DNA from: an uncultured Eubacteriales bacterium
Lineage (GTDB): Bacteria > Bacillota > Clostridia > Lachnospirales > Lachnospiraceae
Direction of reading: 5' to 3'
Length of the DNA: 13,964 nucleotides
Assembly: GCA_949297565.1 (NCBI GenBank)
Contig: CASFUI010000144.1
Coordinates: 1 to 13,964, forward strand
The translations under genes and the position numbers were made by a program. Below are positions 4,684 through 11,584 of the stretch, one piece after another; the stretch's first letter is position 1, and each line of letters begins with the position of its first letter. The notes below the pieces were generated by a model that did no database searches, was not told the DNA's origin, and saw only the letters and a program-made list of their open reading frames with translations.

Positions 4684-7152
4684 TTATAATTCCGGAACAT
4701 GCACCTTTTCAAGCTTCCATATGTCAGCAACATACTCCTCAATAGTTCTGTCTGATGAGAACTTTCCGGCGCTTGCGACATTCAGCATCATTGACTTAGC
4801 CCAAGCCTTCCTGTCAGAATATCTCTTATTAATTATCTTCTGCGCGTCGGCATATGAACGGAAATCCTTGAGAATAAAGTAGGTATCCGCTCTTCTTCCG
4901 CCCTGGTTGTTGAGAAGCGAATTGTAAATATCTCTGAAAAGCTCTGTATCCTGCGGAGAATACTTTCCGTTGATGAGCTCCATAAGGACCTCTCTGATAC
5001 CCTGGTCATTGTTGAAAATCTCCATTGGGTCATAGCCGCCCTCATTTTCATAGCGTATAACCTCATCTGAAGAAAGACCGAAAATTACTGCATTCTCAAT
5101 TCCAACCTCCTGAACAATCTCAACATTGGCGCCGTCCATTGTTCCGAGTGTCATGGCTCCGTTTAACATAAACTTCATATTGCCCGTTCCCGATGCCTCT
5201 TTAGACGCTGTGGAAATCTGCTCACTGACGTCTGCTGCCGCAAAAATAAGCTCGCCGTTTGAAACACGGTAATTTTCGATAAATACAACCTTAATCTTGC
5301 CGTTTATAGACTCGTCATTGTTGATTACATCAGCCACACTGTTGATAAGCTTTATTGTAAGCTTTGCTATTCTGTAGCCTGCCGCAGCTTTCGCACCAAA
5401 GATAAATGTTCTCGGAATCATGTCCATGTATGGATTTTTCTTGAGTTCATTGTAAAGGTACATAACGTGAAGAATATTCAAAAGCTGGCGCTTATACTCA
5501 TGAAGCCTCTTAACCTGAACATCAAATATTGAATTAGGGTCCACGTCAATGCCGTTGTGCTCCTTAATATACTTTGCGAGACGCACCTTGTTCTTATATT
5601 TAATCTGCATAAACTCCTGCTGGCACTTCTCATCATCGACATAAACTTTAAGTTTGCCAAGCTGAGACAAATCCGTAATCCAGCCGTCGCCAATCTTATC
5701 TGTTATCCATGAGGCGAGAAGGGGATTTCCGTGAAGCAAAAATCTTCTCTGTGTGATACCGTTAGTCTTATTGTTAAACTTCTCAGGCATCATCTCATAG
5801 AAATCCTTCAATTCCTGTTTTTCAAGAATTTCCGTGTGAAGCTTTGCAACACCGTTTACAGAATAGCTCGCGCATATTGCAAGATTTGCCATCTTAACCT
5901 GACCGTCATATATAATAGCCATTTTGCGGATTTTGTCCTGATTGCCCGGATACTTTGCCTTAATCTCCTCGACAAAACGGCGGTTAATTTCCTCCACAAT
6001 CTGATAAATTCTGGGAAGAAGTCTTGAAAATAATTCAATAGGCCACTTTTCAAGCGCCTCCGCCATTATTGTGTGGTTTGTATATGCAACTGTCTTTGTT
6101 GTGACAGCCCATGCCTCATCCCAGTTAAGACCTTCCTCGTCCATGAGTATTCTCATAAGCTCTGCAACCGCAACAGTAGGATGAGTATCGTTGAGCTGGA
6201 AGGTAACCTTCTCATAAAGCTTCTTTATATCATCATGTCTTTCCTTATACTGCGCAACAGCACGCTGTATGCTTGCCGAAACAAAGAAATACTGCTGCTT
6301 TAAGCGAAGCTCCTTTCCCGCATAATGATTATCGTTAGGATATAGCACCTCGACAATATTTTTTGCGAGATTTTCCTCCTCAACAGCTTTCTGATAGTCG
6401 CCCTTGTCAAATGAGCTTAAATTAAATGTATCAACCGGCTCCGCATCCCATATTCTCAATGTATTTACAGTGTTTACTCCATATCCCACAACAGGTATAT
6501 CATAAGGAATAGCTGTTACAGCAGTGTAATTCTCCTGAACATACACATCTCTGCCGGTCTTTTCATCTTTGTATGAACGCACGTATCCTCCGAACTTAAC
6601 TATAGTAGGATACTCGGCGCGCTTTATCTCAAACGGATTACCGTTCTTTAGCCAGTTATCCGGGACCTCCACCTGATAACCGTCCTTGATTTCCTGCTTA
6701 AACATTCCGTATTTGTAGCGTATACCGCATCCGTAAGCCGGATATTCAAGAGTTGCAAGAGAATCCAGGAAACATGCTGCAAGTCTGCCGAGACCGCCGT
6801 TTCCAAGAGCGGCATCCGGCTCCTCATCCTCTATTACATTAATGTCAATTCCCAGCTCACTGAGAACTTCCTTCATCTCATCATAAGCCATAAGGTTAAT
6901 CATATTGTTTCCCAAAGCTCTGCCCATGAGAAATTCCATTGACATATAATAAACAGTCTTTTTGTCCTGCTTGGCATAAGCCTTCTGCGTTGCAATCCAC
7001 TTGTCAATAATAATATCTTTTACCGCATAAGCCACTGACTGAAAAAGCTGCTGTTTATCCGCCTCGTCAATATTTCTTCTGAACAATGACTTGCAATTAC
7101 TGATTATATTCTTCTTAAACTCTTCTTTATCAAATGTCATTTTTACTGCCAT
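4684..7152 (-). CDS. glgP: Glycogen/starch/maltodextrin phosphorylase (GT35)
   Basis: An 822-residue enzyme that phosphorolyses alpha-1,4-glucan ends to glucose 1-phosphate in the cytoplasm. Length and motifs are typical of the pyridoxal-phosphate-dependent GT35 family. They include the N-terminal fold from YYMSMEFLMGRAL (68-80), LGNGGLGRLAACFLDS (116-131), QLNDTHPTVAV (319-329), KRLHEYKRQ (548-556), IENYRVS (625-631) and SGTGNMKFMLNGA (654-666), in which Lys660 carries the cofactor. No mammalian-type N-terminal phosphorylation segment is present. The start at 7152 follows AGGAGG (7160-7165) by seven bases; an in-frame Met 27 codons upstream lies inside the promoter/hairpin and is rejected. 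Whether glycogen or imported maltodextrin is the main substrate cannot be told from sequence. The GH13 gene elsewhere in the window could supply shorter chains. Confidence 0.97.
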   Translation of the reverse strand: MAVKMTFDKEEFKKNIISNCKSLFRRNIDEADKQQLFQSVAYAVKDIIIDKWIATQKAYAKQDKKTVYYMSMEFLMGRALGNNMINLMAYDEMKEVLSELGIDINVIEDEEPDAALGNGGLGRLAACFLDSLATLEYPAYGCGIRYKYGMFKQEIKDGYQVEVPDNWLKNGNPFEIKRAEYPTIVKFGGYVRSYKDEKTGRDVYVQENYTAVTAIPYDIPVVGYGVNTVNTLRIWDAEPVDTFNLSSFDKGDYQKAVEEENLAKNIVEVLYPNDNHYAGKELRLKQQYFFVSASIQRAVAQYKERHDDIKKLYEKVTFQLNDTHPTVAVAELMRILMDEEGLNWDEAWAVTTKTVAYTNHTIMAEALEKWPIELFSRLLPRIYQIVEEINRRFVEEIKAKYPGNQDKIRKMAIIYDGQVKMANLAICASYSVNGVAKLHTEILEKQELKDFYEMMPEKFNNKTNGITQRRFLLHGNPLLASWITDKIGDGWITDLSQLGKLKVYVDDEKCQQEFMQIKYKNKVRLAKYIKEHNGIDVDPNSIFDVQVKRLHEYKRQLLNILHVMYLYNELKKNPYMDMIPRTFIFGAKAAAGYRIAKLTIKLINSVADVINNDESINGKIKVVFIENYRVSNGELIFAAADVSEQISTASKEASGTGNMKFMLNGAMTLGTMDGANVEIVQEVGIENAVIFGLSSDEVIRYENEGGYDPMEIFNNDQGIREVLMELINGKYSPQDTELFRDIYNSLLNNQGGRRADTYFILKDFRSYADAQKIINKRYSDRKAWAKSMMLNVASAGKFSSDRTIEEYVADIWKLEKVHVPEL

Positions 7153-7199
7153 CTCATTTCCTCCTGCTTTAGAATACTGCGGATACTCCCTAATACCGC

Positions 7200-7239
7200 A
7201 AAAATGTGTATAACCATTACCATGATTATACACATTTTT
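7200..7239 (-). terminator. 14-bp perfect inverted repeat after ileS, terminator or operator
   Basis: AAAAATGTGTATAA (7200-7213) and TTATACACATTTTT (7226-7239) are exact complements around a 12-base loop that can add a CAT/ATG pairing. It begins 16 bases beyond the ileS stop, and on the minus strand its 3' arm ends in five Ts, which fits an AT-rich intrinsic terminator. The stem is GC-poor and also contains the glgP -10, so an operator role is a fair alternative. Confidence 0.55.
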
Positions 7240-7253
7240 GTCCTCTTATGCAA
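7225..7253 (-). promoter_or_regulatory. Sigma-A promoter of glgP, inside the ileS 3' hairpin
   Basis: TTGCAT (7248-7253), exactly 17 bases, then a perfect TATAAT (7225-7230). The -35 begins two bases after the ileS stop codon and the -10 lies in one arm of the 7200-7239 inverted repeat. The predicted start near 7218 leaves a leader of about 65 bases before the glgP ATG. Confidence 0.7.
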
Positions 7254-7255
7254 TC

Positions 7256-10200
7256 TTAAACACGTTCTACCGAAAGACGCACATCCTCACCGTTAATGTT
7301 CCAGTCTTTTTCATAGCCTGCCATACTGTCTCTGATAATTTCATCGGCAAGCACCACGCCCTTAATCTGAGTGCTGTTGCGCTCCATAATATCTGCAATT
7401 CTGTCATTTCCGGAAACATATACTTTAATTCTGTCCATTACCTCAAAGCCTGCTTCCTTGCGCATAGTCTGGATTTTGCTGACAAGCTCTCTCACAAAGC
7501 CCTCCTCTATAAGCTCCGGAGTGAGGTTAGTGTCCATAACGATTGTAATTCCCTTGTCTGAGCTTGCAACATACCCCTCTGCCTGTGTCATCTCAATCAG
7601 CAGGTCTGCTTTTTCAAGCTGGATTTCTGTTCCGTTGACCTGTAAAGTAATATACCCAAGTTTGTTAAGATTATCCATAGCGGCATTTCCGTCAAGTGAT
7701 GAGAGCTGATTTCTGATTTCACCGATCAGCTTGCCGTACTTCGGTCCGAGTGTCTTTAACTGAGGTTTAAATGTATATGATGTGAAATCTCTCACATCAT
7801 CCTTATACTCAACTGACTTAACATTTAACTCATCAGCTATTATATCCGTAAAGAAATCATTGAGCTTCCACGGAGCCTTTATGAACATTTTTCCTATAGG
7901 CTGTCTGTTCTTAATATTTGTGGCGTTTCTGCACGCGCGCCCGATGACAACCGCGTTCAGAACATGTTCCATATTTTCCTCAAGCTCCTTGTCAATCCAA
8001 GCCTCGTTAGCCTTCGGAAAATCACATAAATGAACGCTTATAGGAGCATTCTTGTCAATGCTGCACACAAGATTTCTGTAAATGCTCTCTGTCATAAACG
8101 GTATCATAGGAGCGGCGGTCTTGCAAAGTGTTACAAGAGTTGTGTAAAGCGTCATATACGCGTTTATTTTATCCTGCTCCATTCCGTTTGCCCAGAAACG
8201 CTCACGGCAGCGTCTTACATACCAGTTGGACAGCTCATCCACAAAATCCTCAAGCGCTCTCGCTGTCTCCGTAATTTTGTAATTTTCGAGGTTATTGTCA
8301 ACTGTCTTTACGAGTGTGTTAAGCTTTGAAAGAATCCATTTATCCATTACCGGAAGCTTATCATACTCAAGCTTATACTTTGTCGCGTCAAAATCATCAA
8401 TATTTGCGTAGAGCACGAAAAACGCGTATGTGTTCCAGATTGTTCCCATGAACTTTCTCTGTCCCTCTGTAACAGCTTTGTCATGGAAGCGGTTAGGAAG
8501 CCAAGGAGCCGAGTTCTCATAAAAATACCAGCGTATTGCGTCCGCACCGTGCGTTTTCAGCGCGTCAAACGGGTCAACCGCATTTCCCTTTGACTTACTC
8601 ATCTTCTGTCCGTCTGCATCCTGAACATGTCCTAAAACGATAACATTTTCATAAGGAGGCTTGTTAAACAGAAGCGTTGATATTGCCAGCAGCGAGTAAA
8701 ACCATCCTCTGGTCTGATCCACTGCCTCGGAAATAAATTTTGCAGGGAACTGCTGCTCAAATATTTCTTTGTTTTCAAACGGATAATGGTGCTGTGCAAA
8801 CGGCATTGAGCCTGAGTCAAACCAGCAGTCTATAACCTCCGGCACTCTCTTCATTACACCTTTACACTTAGGACAGGTGCATGTGACTGCGTCAATATAC
8901 GGGCGGTGAAGCTCAATGTCATCAGGGCAGTTGTCAGAATGCTCCTTTAATTCCGCAATGCTTCCGATAGAAAGCATTTCACCGCAGTCCTCACACTGCC
9001 AGATATTGAGAGGCGTTCCCCAGTAACGGTTACGGCTTATGCCCCAATCCTGAACATTTTCAAGCCATGCTCCGAAACGTCCCGTTCCGATTGTCTCCGG
9101 AATCCAGTTGATTTTCTTATTATTCTCAATAAGGTTTTTCTTGACTTCAGGGTCGGTCATTTTTATAAACCACGATTCTCTCGCGTAGTAAATAAGCGGA
9201 GTATCGCATCTCCAGCAGAACGGATAGTCATGCTCAAACTTCGGAGCGTCAAAAAGCTTTCCTTCTTTATCCAAATCCTTCAGGATTTCAGGGTCGGCTT
9301 TCTTGACAAACAATCCCGCATACGGAGTTTCCTCCGTCATATCGCCCTTTCCGTCTACAAACTGCACAAACGGAAGGTCATAGTTTCTTCCAACCTTAGC
9401 GTCGTCCTCACCGAAGGCAGGCGCAATGTGAACAATACCTGTACCGTCCGACATAGTTACATATGTGTCGCACGTTACAAAATGTCCTTTTTTGTGCTGT
9501 TTTTCAGCTGCATCTGCCGCGCACTTATACAACGGCTCATATTCCTTGTACTCTAATTCTTTTCCCTTGAAGGTATTTTGCACCTCATAGTCCACGCCTG
9601 CACCGGAAAGCTCTTTGTTATCCTCTGACAGCTGCTCTCCCTTTACCGTCTGACCTGCCTTTGCGGCAAGACCGCCAAGCACCTTGTCAAGCAGCGCCTC
9701 AGCCATGTAGTAAGTATAGCCGTCGGCAGCTTTAACCTTCACATATGTCTCATCAGGATTTACGCAGAGTGCGACGTTTGAAGGAAGTGTCCAAGGTGTT
9801 GTCGTCCACGCTAAGAAATATGCGTCTTCTCCAACAACCTTAAAACGTACTATCGCAGAGCGCTCTTTTACCGCCTTATATCCCTGTGCTACCTCGTGTG
9901 ATGATAACGGCGTTCCGCATCTAGGACAGTAAGGCACAATTTTGAAGCCCTTATACAAAAGCCCCTTATCCCAAATCTGTTTTAAAGCCCACCACTCTGA
10001 CTCTATAAAATCATTCTCATAGGTAACATAAGGATTATCCATATCAGCCCAAAAACCTACAGTAGAAGAAAAATCCTCCCACATTCCCTTATATTTCCAT
10101 ACGCTCTCTTTACAGTGCTTGATAAACGGCTCAAGACCGTATTCTTCAATCTGCTCCTTACCGTCAAGACCAAGCTTTTTTTCTACCTCAAGCTCAACAG

Positions 10201-10474
10201 GAAGACCGTGAGTATCCCAGCCTGCCTTTCGAGGCACCATATACCCCTTCATTGTACGGTATCTTGGAATCATATCCTTTATAACACGGGTGAGAACGTG
10301 TCCAATGTGCGGCTTGCCGTTTGCAGTCGGCGGTCCGTCATAGAACGTGTATACCTCGCCCCCTTTGCGGTTTTCGATACTCTTCTTAAAAACATCATTG
10401 TCTTTCCAGAACTTCTCGACTTCTTTTTCCCTGTCAATAAAATTAAGCTCCGGAGATACCTTTTCGTATACCAT
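7256..10474 (-). CDS. ileS: Isoleucyl-tRNA synthetase, type 2 (IleS2)
   Basis: A 1072-residue class I synthetase that charges tRNA-Ile. The HIGH motif is intact (His56-Ile-Gly-His59) within GPPTANGKPHIGHVL, and KMSKS is at 624-628. The editing domain spans roughly 190-440, with WTTTPWTLPSN (223-233) and GTGIVHIAPAFGEDD (345-359). Cys pairs that may bind metal are at 183/186, 420/423, 494/497 and 532-537. NWYVRR near 750 opens the anticodon-binding region, and a C-terminal extension from about 885 is typical of the longer eukaryote-like type 2 enzymes. The PTANGxPHxGH form, rather than YANGxIHxGH, also points to type 2. The start at 10474 is preceded by AAGGA at 10484-10488 and begins MVYEKVSPEL; 22 in-frame codons upstream lie in the leader. 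Expression is probably governed by an upstream T-box. Confidence 0.97.
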   Translation of the reverse strand: MVYEKVSPELNFIDREKEVEKFWKDNDVFKKSIENRKGGEVYTFYDGPPTANGKPHIGHVLTRVIKDMIPRYRTMKGYMVPRKAGWDTHGLPVELEVEKKLGLDGKEQIEEYGLEPFIKHCKESVWKYKGMWEDFSSTVGFWADMDNPYVTYENDFIESEWWALKQIWDKGLLYKGFKIVPYCPRCGTPLSSHEVAQGYKAVKERSAIVRFKVVGEDAYFLAWTTTPWTLPSNVALCVNPDETYVKVKAADGYTYYMAEALLDKVLGGLAAKAGQTVKGEQLSEDNKELSGAGVDYEVQNTFKGKELEYKEYEPLYKCAADAAEKQHKKGHFVTCDTYVTMSDGTGIVHIAPAFGEDDAKVGRNYDLPFVQFVDGKGDMTEETPYAGLFVKKADPEILKDLDKEGKLFDAPKFEHDYPFCWRCDTPLIYYARESWFIKMTDPEVKKNLIENNKKINWIPETIGTGRFGAWLENVQDWGISRNRYWGTPLNIWQCEDCGEMLSIGSIAELKEHSDNCPDDIELHRPYIDAVTCTCPKCKGVMKRVPEVIDCWFDSGSMPFAQHHYPFENKEIFEQQFPAKFISEAVDQTRGWFYSLLAISTLLFNKPPYENVIVLGHVQDADGQKMSKSKGNAVDPFDALKTHGADAIRWYFYENSAPWLPNRFHDKAVTEGQRKFMGTIWNTYAFFVLYANIDDFDATKYKLEYDKLPVMDKWILSKLNTLVKTVDNNLENYKITETARALEDFVDELSNWYVRRCRERFWANGMEQDKINAYMTLYTTLVTLCKTAAPMIPFMTESIYRNLVCSIDKNAPISVHLCDFPKANEAWIDKELEENMEHVLNAVVIGRACRNATNIKNRQPIGKMFIKAPWKLNDFFTDIIADELNVKSVEYKDDVRDFTSYTFKPQLKTLGPKYGKLIGEIRNQLSSLDGNAAMDNLNKLGYITLQVNGTEIQLEKADLLIEMTQAEGYVASSDKGITIVMDTNLTPELIEEGFVRELVSKIQTMRKEAGFEVMDRIKVYVSGNDRIADIMERNSTQIKGVVLADEIIRDSMAGYEKDWNINGEDVRLSVERV

Positions 10475-10505
10475 TTTCCAGTATCCTTCCTTTCTTATAA
10501 ATCGG

Positions 10506-10533
10506 GCGGTCTGCCCCTGATACGGCAGACTGC
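10506..10533 (-). repeat. Hairpin immediately upstream of the ileS ribosome binding site
   Basis: Arms 10506-10515 and 10524-10533 pair over 10 bp with one G-U, around an 8-base loop (core GTCTGCC/GGCAGAC). No T-run follows. It sits 17 bases before the Shine-Dalgarno sequence and is one of several consecutive hairpins in the ileS leader. Confidence 0.55.
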
Positions 10534-10537
10534 AAAT

Positions 10538-10567
10538 CATAAAAAAGAGTTCGCCTGCGAACTCTTT
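10538..10567 (-). terminator. Terminator-like hairpin between the T-box and ileS
   Basis: AAAGAGTTCGC (10544-10554) and GCGAACTCTTT (10557-10567) are perfect 11-bp complements. On the minus strand the 3' arm runs into six Ts followed by ATG. By shape this is a good intrinsic terminator, lying about 65 bases before the ileS start, downstream of the regulated T-box terminator. It is part of the palindrome cluster described separately. Confidence 0.6.
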
Positions 10568-10679
10568 CGCGAGTCGCGGATTCGTAAGAATAATTACATT
10601 TCCGCGCCTCTGCGACCCTGCGGGGCATTTTTATTTTATAGGAAGTTCAAAGAACTTTCCTATAAAATAAAAATGCCCC
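10541..10679. repeat. Cluster of nested palindromes, possible REP/MITE-like element
   Basis: Four palindromes lie end to end: 10544-10567 (11-bp arms); CGCGA/TCGCG at about 10568-10578; CGCGGA (10575-10580) with TCCGCG (10601-10606), enclosing GTAA/TTAC; and 10622-10679 (27-28-bp arms). Such tight packing of perfect dyads, with GC-rich islands unlike the AT-rich surroundings, is typical of dispersed palindromic elements. No flanking target duplication could be identified. The symmetry is seen directly; repeat-family status needs genome-wide comparison. Confidence 0.5.
10622..10679. repeat. 58-bp near-perfect inverted repeat in the ileS leader
   Basis: The left arm (10622-10648) and right arm (10652-10679) are complementary over 27 bp with one bulged base and a three-base AAA loop. 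On the minus strand the first arm contains the GGGG and U-rich tail of the T-box terminator, so this hairpin can sequester that tail. Confidence 0.85.
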
Positions 10680-10700
10680 TGCCGTAATAAACGACAGGGG
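10660..10700 (-). terminator. T-box-associated intrinsic terminator
   Basis: CCCCTGCCG (10676-10684) pairs with CGACAGGGG (10692-10700) over 9 bp (one G-U in RNA) around a 7-base loop. On the minus strand CATTTTTATTTTA follows. Upstream AGGGGA near 10742-10747 can pair with TCCCCT at the 5' arm, giving a competing antiterminator. Confidence 0.8.
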
Positions 10701-10948
10701 ATAAACGACCTAATCCTAATTACGACATACCAGCATATGCGTCCCCTTTAACGGTGGGATTACCGTCCCGGCTTAATTGCCATAAGCAGTCTCAAATGTC
10801 CGCAAATTTATATAAAAGACATCTGCCCGCCTGCGTTCAGCCCGGATGCTTAGAAGTGATATTCAGATATATACTACTCATACCGGCTTCCACCAACCCG
10901 GCTCGCTGTAACTTTCCTATATATCCTACTGTCTTCGTCATTGCAACT
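10676..10948 (-). promoter_or_regulatory. T-box riboswitch (Ile specifier) controlling ileS
   Basis: The minus-strand leader has the hallmarks of a T-box stem I, which binds uncharged tRNA and prevents termination. It opens with GACGAAGACAGTA (the AGTA side of the specifier loop). An 8-bp helix follows, GATATATA/TATATATC (10918-10925 with 10866-10873). Next is the conserved distal AG-bulge/loop block at 10883-10908, which includes CAGCGAGCCGG, GGTTGGTGGAAG and CCGG. The specifier region is GAATATCACTTC, with AUC (Ile) at 10858-10860. The downstream half ends in the intrinsic terminator at 10660-10700. The usual AGGGUGGNACCGCG T-box sequence is not present in standard form; UGGU at 10729-10732 is one candidate contact for the tRNA end. 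Stem I is convincing; the antiterminator model is not settled. Confidence 0.9.
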
Positions 10949-10954
10949 GGCTAT

Positions 10955-10983
10955 ATTGTATAGAACAAAAAATAAAATGTCAA
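10955..10983 (-). promoter_or_regulatory. Strong sigma-A promoter of the T-box/ileS transcript
   Basis: A perfect TTGACA (10978-10983), a 17-base spacer and TACAAT (10955-10960). The predicted start near 10948 lies just ahead of the T-box stem I, giving a leader of about 470 bases before the ileS ATG. Confidence 0.85.
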
Positions 10984-11029
10984 GAGCCTGCAATTTTTGT
11001 TTTCTTCAAAAATTTTATATAAATTCTTT

Positions 11030-11077
11030 AATAAAGAAAACACAGAGACTTTAAGTTTTATACCTTAAAGCCCCTGT
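11030..11077 (-). terminator. Terminator overlapping the end of fliS
   Basis: Arms 11042-11055 and 11064-11077 pair over 14 bp, two of them G-U in the minus-strand RNA, with GTTTTCTTT following. The 8-base loop (11056-11063) holds the fliS stop codon, so the 5' arm is coding sequence. It separates the flagellar unit from the ileS promoter 60 bp downstream. Confidence 0.85.
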
Positions 11078-11543
11078 TATTGAAATCCTGTGAAAATTCA
11101 TTAGAACTTCCCGCATTTGAATATGTAAGACCCGCATATACCTGCTGCGTATTTTTCATAAGCGGCTCTGAACTGTCCATTAGACTGACCTCATAAAACG
11201 CCCTTCTCAGACTTTCAATCATTTTATGCGACGACTCTAGCAGCCGCCTGCCATCCTCCGTATATTCCGCCATAGCCTTTATTAAATATCTCTGAATAAC
11301 CGAGTACACTCTGTACAGCTCGGCGGAAATTTCATACTGCATATCAAGTGACGCCATAAGCCTGTCAACCACACGCTTTGCCTGCACAATACTCTGATTG
11401 TATATATTTTTTCCGTCGCTCTCCTGTGTTTCAAGCGCCTGTCTGATATATCCCGCAGCCATGTCATACATAATCACAATAAGCTCTGTTCTGTTAGCCT
11501 GAGAAATTCTGTATGAAAAGGTTTGAATATCATCTTTATTCAT
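11058..11543 (-). CDS. fliS: Flagellar export chaperone FliS
   Basis: A 161-residue protein matching FliS, the cytoplasmic four-helix chaperone that binds the flagellin C-terminus, blocks premature polymerisation and delivers flagellin to the export gate. Recognisable segments are YRISQANRTELIVIMYDMAAGYIRQAL (11-37), where the family has Y..N.v.taspgeLilmLYdgai..i..A, then QAKRVVDRLMASLDMQYEISAELYRVY (54-80). It is longer than the common 125-135 residues because of a Ser/Asn-rich C-terminal tail from about residue 124, not expected in the helical core. It starts 41 bp after the flagellin stop, behind AAGGA at 11550-11554, and is probably co-transcribed with flagellin from the sigma-D promoter. 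A paralogous chaperone cannot be excluded, but FliS is by far the best reading. Confidence 0.88.
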   Translation of the reverse strand: MNKDDIQTFSYRISQANRTELIVIMYDMAAGYIRQALETQESDGKNIYNQSIVQAKRVVDRLMASLDMQYEISAELYRVYSVIQRYLIKAMAEYTEDGRRLLESSHKMIESLRRAFYEVSLMDSSEPLMKNTQQVYAGLTYSNAGSSNEFSQDFNNRGFKV

Positions 11544-11584
11544 AAAGCTTCCTTCCTCCGCAAATTAAGCTGCCGCTTACCGCC

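Noticed and set aside
7153..7233. 27-codon upstream extension of glgP
   Set aside because: The upstream Met lies inside the inverted repeat and predicted promoter, with no ribosome binding site; AGGAGG precedes the internal Met.
10475..10540. 22-codon upstream extension of ileS
   Set aside because: It lies in the leader hairpins; the internal Met has a good ribosome binding site and matches the normal IleRS N-terminus.
10541..10679. Insertion sequence or CRISPR-like array
   Set aside because: There is no transposase, no target-site duplication that I could find, and the palindromes differ from each other instead of being evenly spaced identical repeats.
10115..10963. Plus-strand frames opposite the ileS 5' end and T-box leader
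   Set aside because: They are complements of the synthetase and of the structured leader; composition and context do not support protein coding.
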